In this document: positions 52,667-61,137 of the stretch, piece by piece
Numbering within the stretch: position 1 is the first letter of the stretch
Layout: the number at the start of each line of letters is the position of its first letter
Source of the DNA: an uncultured Chitinophaga sp.
Lineage (GTDB): Bacteria > Bacteroidota > Bacteroidia > Chitinophagales > Chitinophagaceae
Reading direction: 5' to 3'
Length of the DNA stretch: 64,000 nt
Assembly (NCBI RefSeq): GCF_937898475.1
Contig: NZ_CALEJS010000015.1
Coordinates: 62,001 to 126,000, forward strand
Position numbers and translations under genes: made by a program
The notes under the pieces: generated by a model
What the model saw: the letters and a program-made list of their open reading frames with translations, nothing else
Told to the model about the DNA's origin: nothing
Database searches by the model: none

Positions 52667-53019
52667 ATACGCAGTTATTACAAAACCTGCTGCAGGCGGG
52701 CAACCTGCCGGTAAACAATTTCCCGGTTACCAGCCGGTATTACCGCACGGGTACCGCCACCATCGAAGAAGCCAACGGCAGGAACATCATTTACCTGCGG
52801 CGCCGTATGGTGCCTGCGGCCGACAGGTTTGTGCTGTTGCAGGAATACGTGGTGAGAGAAGGCGACCGCCTGGATAATATTGCCGCCACACAGATCGGCA
52901 ATCCCGAACAGTTCTGGCAGATCGCGGATGCCAATAACGCCATTAAACCCGAGGCGCTGACAGACGACATAGGCGCCCGGCTCCGCATCACCCAACCGGA
53001 AAACCTGACCGGATTCTGA
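52663..53019 (+). CDS. eCIS LysM-domain baseplate protein
   Basis: A 118-aa protein. A LysM-like motif covers about 63-112 (YVVREGDRLDNIAATQIGNPEQFWQIADANN, then GARLRITQP). In phage and CIS baseplates such LysM modules sit near the hub (gp53-like or the C-terminus of Afp7). It overlaps the previous gene by 4 bp and ends 1 bp before the gp27-like gene. Confidence 0.85.
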   Translation: MNTQLLQNLLQAGNLPVNNFPVTSRYYRTGTATIEEANGRNIIYLRRRMVPAADRFVLLQEYVVREGDRLDNIAATQIGNPEQFWQIADANNAIKPEALTDDIGARLRITQPENLTGF

Positions 53020-53020
53020 T

Positions 53021-54148
53021 ATGCTGAAAGGAAAAGTAACCCTGAACCTGCTGATCGGCCCGGTAGTACCGGTGCCTGTTCCCAAAGAAGTGGTGGACGC
53101 GCTCACCAGCGTGGAAGCCACCACAACTGCCGGCGGAGAAAGCGGTTTCCAGCTGATCTTTAACTTCAGCAGCAAGTCGCCCCTGAATACGCTGCTGCTC
53201 TTACTGGGACAGGTGGGCCCTTTTATCCGGGTGATCATCATGGTTACCGTAAATGGTACGCCGCATGTACTGATGGATGGAATGGTGGTGAACCACCAGC
53301 TTACGCCCAACATACAAACCGGGCAGTCTACCTTTACCGTTACCGGATCAGACCTTACCAGTGTAATGAACTATGTTGACTTCACCGGGTTTCCCTATCC
53401 CTGTATGCCGCCGGAGGCGAGGGTGGCGCTGATCATCGCGAAGTATGCCATGTTCGGGATGGTGCCCCTGGTGATCCCCAGCCTGTTTACAGATGTACCT
53501 GTGCCTACGCAGCGTATACCCACACACAGGGGAAAAGACCTTGAATATATCAATGAGCTGGCGCGGGCAGTAGGGTATGTGTTCTATATAGAGCCGGGCC
53601 CTGCGCCGGGTATGAACATCGCTTACTGGGGGCCTGAAATAAAAGTAGGCATCCCGCAGCCTGCGCTGAACATTAACATGGATGCACATACGAATGTGGA
53701 GTCGCTCAATTTCAGCTTCAACGGCGCTTCCAAATCAATGCCGATTGTTTTCATACAGATAGAGGAAGCGCATACGGCCATCCCTATTCCGATACCGGAT
53801 ATCGGTCCGCTGAACCCGCCGCTGGCTGCATTACCGCCCATACCCGTTAATTTCCCCATGCTGCCCGATACGGCCAGCCTGAATCCCGTGCAGGCGGTGG
53901 CGTTAGGACTGGCGGAAGCGGCCCGCTCTGCAGATGCGGTGACGGGTACCGGGTCGCTCAATGTGCTGCGGTATGGTCATATACTGAAAGCAAGGGCGCT
54001 GGTGGGTGTGCGGGGCGCTGGACTTGCCTTTGACGGCCTTTACTTTGTAAAGCAGGTAAAGCACAAGATAGAGCGGGGGAAATACACACAGGACTTTACC
54101 ATCACGCGGAACGGATTACTGCCTACAGTACCTGCGGTTCCGTCATGA
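53021..54148 (+). CDS. eCIS spike hub protein, gp27/gpD-like (Pvc8 N-terminal part)
   Basis: A 375-aa protein of the phage late-control gpD/VgrG N-terminal type. It has GTPHVLMDGMVVNHQLTPNIQTGQSTFTVTGSDLTSVMNYVDF (about 75-117), DLEYINELARAVGYVFYIEPGP (about 171-192) and a C-terminal FDGLYFVKQVKHKIERGKYTQDFTITRNG. It forms the trimeric base for the spike. In Afp/PVC the gp27 and gp5 parts are one protein; here they are two genes, with gp5 starting 3 bp later. Confidence 0.9.
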   Translation: MLKGKVTLNLLIGPVVPVPVPKEVVDALTSVEATTTAGGESGFQLIFNFSSKSPLNTLLLLLGQVGPFIRVIIMVTVNGTPHVLMDGMVVNHQLTPNIQTGQSTFTVTGSDLTSVMNYVDFTGFPYPCMPPEARVALIIAKYAMFGMVPLVIPSLFTDVPVPTQRIPTHRGKDLEYINELARAVGYVFYIEPGPAPGMNIAYWGPEIKVGIPQPALNINMDAHTNVESLNFSFNGASKSMPIVFIQIEEAHTAIPIPIPDIGPLNPPLAALPPIPVNFPMLPDTASLNPVQAVALGLAEAARSADAVTGTGSLNVLRYGHILKARALVGVRGAGLAFDGLYFVKQVKHKIERGKYTQDFTITRNGLLPTVPAVPS

Positions 54149-54151
54149 TCA

Positions 54152-54685
54152 ATGATATATGTTATGAATGAGTCAACAGAAAGAAAGTTTTACGGCAAGC
54201 ATCGCGGTACAGTGCTCAATAATATAGATCCCATGCAGAAAGCGAGGCTGCTGGTGCAGGTACCCGATGTGCTGGGCCTGGGCATCTCCAGCTGGGCAAT
54301 GCCCTGTGTGCCGCTGGCTGGTATCCAGATGGGTGCTTTTGTGGTGCCCATCATCGGCTCACTGGTGTGGGTGGAATTTGAAGGCGGCAATCCAGACTAT
54401 CCCATCTGGTCCGGATGCTTCTGGGGCTCTGCCGGAGAAATACCCGCTCTGGCGCTGGCAGGTGTTCCTGCTTCACCCAACATCGTTTTCCAGACACAGG
54501 CGCAGAATACGCTGGTGGTCAGCGATCTGCCCGGCCCCACTGGTGGCATCATGCTGAAAAGCACTACCGGCGCTTCCATCATTGTGAACGACACCGGTAT
54601 CTATATCCAGAACGGTAAAGGCGCCAGCATTACGATGGTGGGCCCTGCTGTGACAATTAACAATGGGGCGCTGGCAATTACATGA
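54152..54685 (+). CDS. eCIS spike protein, gp5/gpV-like
   Basis: A 177-aa baseplate assembly protein V. The OB-fold region (about 15-95) has FYGKHRGTVLNNIDPMQKARLLVQVPDVLG and GSLVWVEFEGGNPDYPIWSGCFWGS. A short beta-helix needle (about 125-177) with repeated IIVNDTGIYIQNGKGASITMVG strands follows. It forms the central spike on the gp27-like hub. The exact start is uncertain: ATG at 54152 or 54164. Confidence 0.9.
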   Translation: MIYVMNESTERKFYGKHRGTVLNNIDPMQKARLLVQVPDVLGLGISSWAMPCVPLAGIQMGAFVVPIIGSLVWVEFEGGNPDYPIWSGCFWGSAGEIPALALAGVPASPNIVFQTQAQNTLVVSDLPGPTGGIMLKSTTGASIIVNDTGIYIQNGKGASITMVGPAVTINNGALAIT

Positions 54686-54692
54686 GGGATTA

Positions 54693-54925
54693 GAAGTTTG
54701 GGGGCTTGAAAGTTTGAGCGTTTGTGGGTTTGAAAGTTTGAAGATGTTCCGGTGAGGTTGCCGCCTGATTGAGCGTTTAAGCGTTTGAAAGTTTGAAGGA
54801 ATCACAGTGAGGTAGTCGCCTGATCGAAAGATTAAAAGTTTAAGCGTTTGAAGGCGCAGCAACTTTTCAGCACCCCTTCAAACTTTTAAATCTTCAAACT
54901 ATCAAACGTCCAACTTTCAAACATG
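54693..54925. repeat. Intergenic repeat cluster of the GTTTGAAAG family
   Basis: The left half has many GTTTGAAAGTTTGA/GCGTTTG copies; the right half has the complementary CAAACTTT pieces (about 54870-54920), so the whole stretch can fold. Inside, a GTGAGGT-GCCTGAT unit occurs twice (about 54751-54773 and 54809-54826) as an imperfect direct repeat. It separates the gp5-like gene from the PAAR-like gene. No coding capacity. Confidence 0.8.
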
Positions 54926-54945
54926 CCCTAAATATTTTGAAGTTT

Positions 54946-55266
54946 ATGCCCGGACCTTTATTACATGTTGGTGCAACCGTGCAATGTGCGCACGCAGGGC
55001 AGGCAATGCCTACATCCCCCAATCCCCGGGTGCTGGTAGGCGGCATGCCGATTGTAACACAACCTGCTCCTTATACCATAGCCGGTTGCCCCTTCAACGT
55101 ATCCGGTGCGCCCAGTCCCTGTGTAACCGCACAATGGGTAGTCGCCGCCGTTCGTGTTACCTCCAATGGTATGCCCGTTCTACTGATGGACAGCCAGGCC
55201 ATTTGTGCCCCGAACGGGACGCCGCTTATGGTGTTGGCGGCGCAGACGAGGGTGATTGGTACTTAA
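54946..55266 (+). CDS. eCIS PAAR-like spike tip protein
   Basis: A 106-aa protein of the DUF4280/PAAR-like group. It has MPGPLLHVGATVQCAHAGQ at the start, GGMPIVTQPAPYTIAGCPFNVSGAPSPCVTAQWV in the middle and GMPVLLMDSQAICAPNGTPLMV near the end, with the spaced Cys and His residues that bind a metal at the tip. It sharpens the gp5-like spike. The start at 54946 was chosen over an upstream TTG. Confidence 0.88.
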   Translation: MPGPLLHVGATVQCAHAGQAMPTSPNPRVLVGGMPIVTQPAPYTIAGCPFNVSGAPSPCVTAQWVVAAVRVTSNGMPVLLMDSQAICAPNGTPLMVLAAQTRVIGT

Positions 55267-55351
55267 TTACTCATTGCACGGACATTAAGGATTTAGCCGG
55301 CCGCCTGTTCTATAATCATTAATTCTTCATTTTTAATTATTAATTAAAAGG

Positions 55352-55702
55352 ATGAACATCGCATTTCCGTACCAGTTTGATAACAAGGGTAATACCGCGG
55401 AGACAAGCAATGATCGCCACATCCGTGACCTGATTGAGCAGGTGCTCTTTACGGCGCCCGGTGAGCGGGTAAATCATCCCGATTTTGGAAGTGGTTTGCT
55501 GCAGCTGGTATTTGAGCCCAATGGCGAAGAAATGGCCATCACCACCCAGTTCCTGGTGCAGGGCGCACTCCAGCAATGGCTGGGCGATCTGATAGAAGTG
55601 AATGATGTACAGGTATTGAGCCGCGACGCCACTTTGCAGGTGACGGTAGTATACACCATACGCCGCACAAGAGAACAGAACGTTGCTCAATTCTCCCGTT
55701 GA
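55352..55702 (+). CDS. eCIS baseplate wedge protein, gp25-like
   Basis: A 116-aa GPW/gp25-family protein. It has the characteristic HIRDLIEQVLFTAPGERVNHPDFGSGLLQLVFEPN (about 23-57) and a C-terminal DATLQVTVVYTIRRTREQNV. gp25 anchors the first sheath ring to the wedge. Short AT-rich repeats precede and follow the gene. Confidence 0.95.
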   Translation: MNIAFPYQFDNKGNTAETSNDRHIRDLIEQVLFTAPGERVNHPDFGSGLLQLVFEPNGEEMAITTQFLVQGALQQWLGDLIEVNDVQVLSRDATLQVTVVYTIRRTREQNVAQFSR

Positions 55703-55725
55703 CATGCACGCTTAATCGGGTTACC

Positions 55726-55831
55726 CCTTTGCAATTCTTAGTTATTAATTATTAATTACTAATTACCACCACAACCATACCAGGGCCCCCTTCCGCAATT
55801 CTTCATTCTTCATTCTTCATTATTAATTATA
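55726..55831. repeat. AT-rich simple repeat (ATTATTAATTA / ATTCTTC)
   Basis: Repeated TTATTAATTATTAATTACTAATTA pieces (about 55740-55764) face ATTATTAATTATAAT (about 55818-55832), with four ATTCTTC-type units between, and a GGGCCCCC core near 55784. A smaller copy precedes the gp25 gene (about 55320-55348). The last bases touch the start of the gp6-like gene. Confidence 0.65.
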
Positions 55832-58339
55832 ATGGAATACTTCTGCTGTAACGACGCCCGGCGCAACCAGGTAATGGAACACCCCACCATCAATGGCATT
55901 GATTTCCTGGAGGTGCTGGATAATCCTGCAGATCCGTTGCCGCTGCGGCAAACCACGCTGTATGTGCATTTCCTGAAGGATATTGTACCGGGCAGTTTGA
56001 GTGAAAAGAACGTGGTGATTGCGGGCGGTGAACGTATAAAAGATATTAAGGTAACATCGGTCACTACAGGACTGATACTTTCGCCACCGCCTTCGCCGCC
56101 TGATCCTGATGCGGCGAAGATCCTGGTGGTGCAGGTGGAAGCAGCGGGTGATTTTTCTACCTACACTCTCCACCTGGTAGCAGATGCGGCTAACAGTGAC
56201 GCCCCCACGGGATACGACCCCGTACTGTCTTCGGTAGACTTTTCCTTTAAGGTGCTTTGCGGTAATGATTTTGACTGCAAGCCACAGTTTTCCTGTGCAC
56301 CGGTGCCGCCGCCCGCGCCTGAGCTGAACTACCTGGCCAAGGATTACGCCACTTTCCGCCAGCTGATGCTGGACCGTCTCAACCTGCTCATACCCCAGTG
56401 GAGGGAACGTAACATTGCAGACGAAGGTATTGCGCTGGTTGAGCTACTGGCGTATGCAGGCGATTACCTGAGCTATCAGCAGGATGCTATTGCCACCGAA
56501 GCGTACCTGGGGACGGCCCGCCGTCGCGTGTCTGTACGGCGTCATGCCCGCCTCATAGATTATTTTGTACACGATGGCTGTAATGCCCGTACCTGGGCGC
56601 ATATAGAAATAGCAGCAGGCATCACCGGTTTGCTGCTGCAGCAACAGAACACCTACGGCATCACGAAGATACTTACCCGTACCAGCGCTATACCGGCCGC
56701 CTTCCGGTCCGACAGCAAGGAGTTTGAGGGCGCCATGAGTGAAGGTGCACTGGTGTTTGAGCTGATGCACGATATCATACTGGATCACCGGCATAACCAG
56801 ATGGCGTTCTATACCTGGAAAGACAGCCAGTGCTGCCTGCCGCAGGGCGCTACCAGCGCTACATTGAAAGGCAATTTCGCCGCCCTGACACCCGGTATGG
56901 TATTGATACTGGCAGAAGTGCTGGGGCCGCAGACAGGGGAACCGGGAGATGCAGACCCAAACCACCGTCACCCCGTACGCCTCAGTGATGTACGGGTAAC
57001 GGAAGATCCGCTGGACAACCAGCCGGTTACCATCATACAATGGGAAGCCGCAGACGCACTACCTTTCCCCTTGTGTATCTCCACCAGGAATGAAAGAGGG
57101 GAATTTCCCAATGTGAGTCTTGCGCTGGGCAATAATGTGCTGGTGGATCATGGCATGACGGCGGAGTTTCCGCTGGACCCTGTGCCTTCGCCGCGTTTAA
57201 GCGTACGCGTGCCCGACGGCGATCCCTGCGAGGTAACAGAAACAACCAACATTCCCTTACGATATTATCCCAAACTTAAGTTTGGTCCGGTTACGCAGGT
57301 GGCGCCTTATCAGCCGGATTCCGCGCTGAGCGCACGCCAATGGTCTATGCGCAACGTGCTGCCTGCCATACAGCTGCTGGAAGCCGGATCGCCGCATACC
57401 TGGACGCCACAGCGGGATCTGCTGAACAGCAAACCCGCCGATCTCCATTTTGTAGTGGAAGTGGAAAACGATGGTACTGCTTACCTGCGTTTCGGCGATG
57501 ATCTGCTGGGCAAACGGCCGGCTCCGGAGACCGCCTTCACGGTACGCTGCAGGATCGGTAATGGCGACAGCGGCAACATCGGCATACAACCCAAAGTGTA
57601 CCTGGTGTCTGATGATCCGGATATCACCGGCGCCAATGAAAAGATCAGGGCCGTATCCATGCCTTTGCCCGCTATCGGCGCCATGGAACAGGAGAGCATA
57701 CAGATGGTACGGCAGAAAGCCCCCAACGCTTTCCGCAAACAGGAACGCGCCGTGACCCTGGAAGATTATGAGCAGCTGACCAGGAGCGTTGACCAGACGG
57801 TACAGCGCAGCGCCGCCACTTTCCGGTGGACAGGCAGCTGGAGAACGGTTTTCCTGACAGTAGACCGCCTGGGCGGCGAAGCGATCGCTGCCGATTTTGA
57901 AACACAGATCCGGCAGAAGCTGGAGCGCTACCGCATGGCGGGGCACGACCTTGAAGTGAACAGTCCTGTATATATCTCGCTGGAAATTGAAATGGTAGTG
58001 TGTGTGAACGAACATTATTTCAGAAGCGATGTACAGGCCGCCCTCTTACAGATCTTCAGCAACCGCGATCTGCCCCGGGGAGGCAGGGGCCTTTTCCACC
58101 CGGATAATTTCAGCTTTGGTCAAACTGTATACCTCAGTCCTTTATACGCCGCCGCACAACAAACGCCCGGCGTAGATGCAGTGGAGATCACAAAATTCAA
58201 CCGGCAGGGTAGAACGGATACGGTAGCGCTGGAAAAAGGAGAGCTGAGTTTGTCACGCCTGGAAATAGCAAGGCTGGACAATGATCCTAACTTCCCTGAG
58301 CATGGTGTGTTCAGGCTGATCATGAATGGAGGGAAGTAA
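55832..58339 (+). CDS. eCIS baseplate protein, gp6/baseplate-J-like (Afp11-like)
   Basis: An 835-aa baseplate protein. The N-terminal part has a Cys-rich segment (CGNDFDCKPQFSC, about 147-159), followed by LNYLAKDYATFRQLMLDRLN (about 169-188), IALVELLAYAGDYLSYQQDAIATEAYLGTARRR (about 203-235), and a C-terminal J-like core with FRKQERAVTLEDYEQLTRSVDQTVQRSAATFRWTGSWRTVFLTVDR. It forms the wedge ring with its partner encoded at 58360. Similar pairs replace gp6/gp7 in this eCIS branch. Confidence 0.9.
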   Translation: MEYFCCNDARRNQVMEHPTINGIDFLEVLDNPADPLPLRQTTLYVHFLKDIVPGSLSEKNVVIAGGERIKDIKVTSVTTGLILSPPPSPPDPDAAKILVVQVEAAGDFSTYTLHLVADAANSDAPTGYDPVLSSVDFSFKVLCGNDFDCKPQFSCAPVPPPAPELNYLAKDYATFRQLMLDRLNLLIPQWRERNIADEGIALVELLAYAGDYLSYQQDAIATEAYLGTARRRVSVRRHARLIDYFVHDGCNARTWAHIEIAAGITGLLLQQQNTYGITKILTRTSAIPAAFRSDSKEFEGAMSEGALVFELMHDIILDHRHNQMAFYTWKDSQCCLPQGATSATLKGNFAALTPGMVLILAEVLGPQTGEPGDADPNHRHPVRLSDVRVTEDPLDNQPVTIIQWEAADALPFPLCISTRNERGEFPNVSLALGNNVLVDHGMTAEFPLDPVPSPRLSVRVPDGDPCEVTETTNIPLRYYPKLKFGPVTQVAPYQPDSALSARQWSMRNVLPAIQLLEAGSPHTWTPQRDLLNSKPADLHFVVEVENDGTAYLRFGDDLLGKRPAPETAFTVRCRIGNGDSGNIGIQPKVYLVSDDPDITGANEKIRAVSMPLPAIGAMEQESIQMVRQKAPNAFRKQERAVTLEDYEQLTRSVDQTVQRSAATFRWTGSWRTVFLTVDRLGGEAIAADFETQIRQKLERYRMAGHDLEVNSPVYISLEIEMVVCVNEHYFRSDVQAALLQIFSNRDLPRGGRGLFHPDNFSFGQTVYLSPLYAAAQQTPGVDAVEITKFNRQGRTDTVALEKGELSLSRLEIARLDNDPNFPEHGVFRLIMNGGK

Positions 58340-58359
58340 CTATCTAATAAGTATTCACT

Positions 58360-61137
58360 ATGCAAGACACTTGTAATTGCTGCACCGGTCTTCTTACCGG
58401 CACTCCCTTGCAGATCTATAACCGGCCGGGATTACAGGCTATTGCTTATCGTGCCGGTACTTATGCTACTTTCAGAGACAGCCTGCTGGCCCGCTTATCG
58501 GGCGCAGATCAGCATGCGCTGCTGCACCTCACTGCCAGGAATAAAGATGATTTTACCATTGCATTACTGGACGCATGGTCTGCCATGGGAGAGGTGCTCA
58601 CCTTTTACCAGGAGCGCATCGCCAACGAATCTTACCTGCGTACTGCCACAGAGCGCTTTTCTGTATTTGAGCAGGCCCGCCTGATCGGTTATGAACTGCG
58701 TCCGGGGGCGGCAGCAGGCACGTTTCTGGCCTTTACGCTGGAAGACGCCCCCGGCGCACTGGGCCCGGTGCTGAGCACCGGTACTTCACAGAACCCTGTT
58801 GAAGGACTGCCGCCCATTACCATTGCCGCCGGTGTAAAGATCCAGAGCATTCCCGGCCCGGGAGAAACCGCCCAGCTCTTTGAAACCGTTGCGCCGATAG
58901 AAGCAAGGCCGCAATGGAACGCTATCCGGCCGCGTTTAAAACAGCTGCAGCTGCTTACCCTGGATAAAGGCCTGGTTATACTGGACGGCGCCGCCAATGA
59001 CCTGAAAAAGGGCGATGTACTGTTGCTGTCGCAAACCATTTCGGGGGTGCAGCAGCTGAGAATGAGGAAAATATTATCCGTATCGATAGACACCGACGCT
59101 AAGACCACCCGCGTGGAACTGTCGGCAACCAGCAACCAGCTGCCGGTGTTTAACCGCCCGGTACAGCCGGCGGGCGATATCAATATCTTTAACACCCGGG
59201 AACAGCTGGACGAATCCGTTATTACACAGATCATCTCCAGCAACTGGAAGGAAGACGACCTGGCCGTACTGTTGCAAACCAAAAAATGGTCTGCACATGA
59301 CCTGGTGTCCGGCATTGCCAAAGCGCAGGCTGCGCGGCAGGGCGCCATCACTTCGCAGGATGTTTTCGTGTTTCGCAAACAGGCCGCCATCTTCGGTTAT
59401 AATGCGCCGAAGGAGCCATCTTATAACGGCAGCATTCCCAAACCGCCTTCCCAGTGGACAGAGTGGGACCTGGATGCAGAAGAGGCAGACGGCAGGGTGT
59501 TCCTCGACAATGCTTACGAGGAGGTACTGGCCGCCGGTTATATTGGCCTGCAGAAAGACGGGAAGAATGTAGAGCAGGCCCCGGTGTTTAAAATTCAGCA
59601 AACTTTTATACGGCCGCGCACCGCCTATGGGCTCAGCGGTAAATCTACACAGGTCGCCATCCCCATGCAGTGGAAGGATGTGGTAGGCGGCACGGTGCAC
59701 TACCCCGCGCCGTTGACCGGTTTCGGCGACCCGGTTTTTGGCGCCGCTGCTGTGGCCAACCAGGCGGCCGTCAGCAAACTGTCTGTCTTCCGGGATATTA
59801 CGGTGTATGCCCAGAGCGTACGCCTTTCCCTGGCAGAACTGCCGATTGAAGATGTAATAGCTGGCGATACCATCACTTTGAACAGTTATTACCCCGGCCT
59901 GAAAACCGGCCAGCTGGTGATCGTAACCGGGGATCGTCATGATCTCAAAGGCGCTACCACCAGTGAGATGATGACCATCAGGGAAGTACTGGTGGAAGGT
60001 GGTTACAGTGTGCTGGTATTCACCGCCTCTCTCGCGTATACGTATACACGCAGCACCGTGAATGTGAACGCAAATGTGGCACCTGCCACACATGGCGAAA
60101 CGGTGCAGGAAGTGTTGGGCAGCGGCGATGCCGCCAAAGCGTTCCAGCAGTTCACCCTGCGTCAGCCGCCGCTTACCTATACCAGGGGCGCCTCTGCCAG
60201 TGGCGTGCAATCCACGCTGGAGATACGCGTGAATGACCTGCTTTGGAAAGAAGTGCCCAACTTTTTAGACCGGGGGCCGGATGAACGGATCTATATTACG
60301 CGGCGTGATGATGAGGGAAAGACCACGGTTACTTTCGGCGACGGCATCACCGGTGCGCGCCTGCCCACCGGCCAGGAGAATGTAAAGGCCAAATACCGGA
60401 AAGGTATTGGCACGGGCGGCGCAGTAAAAGCCAGGCAGCTGTCGCAGCTGGTGTCGCGTCCGCTGGGCGTTAAATCAGCGCTTAACCCGGTGCCCGCTAT
60501 TGATGCAGCAGATCCGGAACAGCTGGCGGATGCACGCCGCAATGCACCGCTGACCATCCTGACGCTGGACCGTATTGTATCGCTGCTGGACTATGAAGAT
60601 TTTGCACGTGCATACACCGGTGTGGAAAAAGCACTGGCCACCTGGACCTGGCAGGGACAGAAGCGTACCATCTTCATCACCGTTGCAGGTGCAGAAGGTG
60701 CCGCTATCAAATCAGACAGTGAACTGTATAAGAACCTGCTGGACGCCATCCGCAAAGCCGGCGATCCCCGTGTTACCGTTACGCTGTCTACTTATGTGCC
60801 CCAGTTCTTCCGGCTCTCCGCCAATCTCAAGATCCACCCGGATCACCTCACGGATAAGGTGCTGGGCGCAGTAAGCGCCAGCCTGCAGGAAGCCTTCTCT
60901 TTTGCTGCACGCAACTTTGGGCAGGCGGTACATTACAGTGAGGTAGCCGCGGTGATACAGGCAGTGGAAGGAGTGATTGCGGTGGATATCGACAGCCTGT
61001 ACCGCGCAGATGATCCATCCGCCGGATTGCATTACACCATCCCTGCATCCATGCCAGTAACCACAGACGGCAATGTGACGGCGGCAGAGCTCCTGTTGCT
61101 GGACCATCGTCATCTCGATCTTAAAGTGATCATATGA
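58360..61137 (+). CDS. eCIS second large baseplate assembly protein, gp6-like (Afp12-like)
   Basis: A 925-aa putative baseplate assembly protein. The N-terminal third has YATFRDSLLARLSGADQHAL (about 31-50), IALLDAWSAMGEVLTFYQERIANESYLRTATER (about 67-99) and a Gly/Pro-rich beta part. The C-terminal third has VRVNDLLWKEVPNFLDRGPDERIYITRRDDEGKTTVTFGDGITGARLPTGQ-like strands and LDYEDFARAYTGVEKALATWTW. It resembles its neighbour at 55832 in layout, so the two may be an ancient duplication. The end overlaps the next gene by 4 bp. Confidence 0.9.
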   Translation: MQDTCNCCTGLLTGTPLQIYNRPGLQAIAYRAGTYATFRDSLLARLSGADQHALLHLTARNKDDFTIALLDAWSAMGEVLTFYQERIANESYLRTATERFSVFEQARLIGYELRPGAAAGTFLAFTLEDAPGALGPVLSTGTSQNPVEGLPPITIAAGVKIQSIPGPGETAQLFETVAPIEARPQWNAIRPRLKQLQLLTLDKGLVILDGAANDLKKGDVLLLSQTISGVQQLRMRKILSVSIDTDAKTTRVELSATSNQLPVFNRPVQPAGDINIFNTREQLDESVITQIISSNWKEDDLAVLLQTKKWSAHDLVSGIAKAQAARQGAITSQDVFVFRKQAAIFGYNAPKEPSYNGSIPKPPSQWTEWDLDAEEADGRVFLDNAYEEVLAAGYIGLQKDGKNVEQAPVFKIQQTFIRPRTAYGLSGKSTQVAIPMQWKDVVGGTVHYPAPLTGFGDPVFGAAAVANQAAVSKLSVFRDITVYAQSVRLSLAELPIEDVIAGDTITLNSYYPGLKTGQLVIVTGDRHDLKGATTSEMMTIREVLVEGGYSVLVFTASLAYTYTRSTVNVNANVAPATHGETVQEVLGSGDAAKAFQQFTLRQPPLTYTRGASASGVQSTLEIRVNDLLWKEVPNFLDRGPDERIYITRRDDEGKTTVTFGDGITGARLPTGQENVKAKYRKGIGTGGAVKARQLSQLVSRPLGVKSALNPVPAIDAADPEQLADARRNAPLTILTLDRIVSLLDYEDFARAYTGVEKALATWTWQGQKRTIFITVAGAEGAAIKSDSELYKNLLDAIRKAGDPRVTVTLSTYVPQFFRLSANLKIHPDHLTDKVLGAVSASLQEAFSFAARNFGQAVHYSEVAAVIQAVEGVIAVDIDSLYRADDPSAGLHYTIPASMPVTTDGNVTAAELLLLDHRHLDLKVII

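Noticed and set aside
51907..54925. GTTTGAAAG clusters as CRISPR repeats
   Set aside because: Units are short, degenerate and occur in both orientations without spacers.
59074..60210. 378-codon antisense open frame in the second gp6-like gene
   Set aside because: Overlaps a strongly supported baseplate gene; no domain, start context or neighbour supports it.
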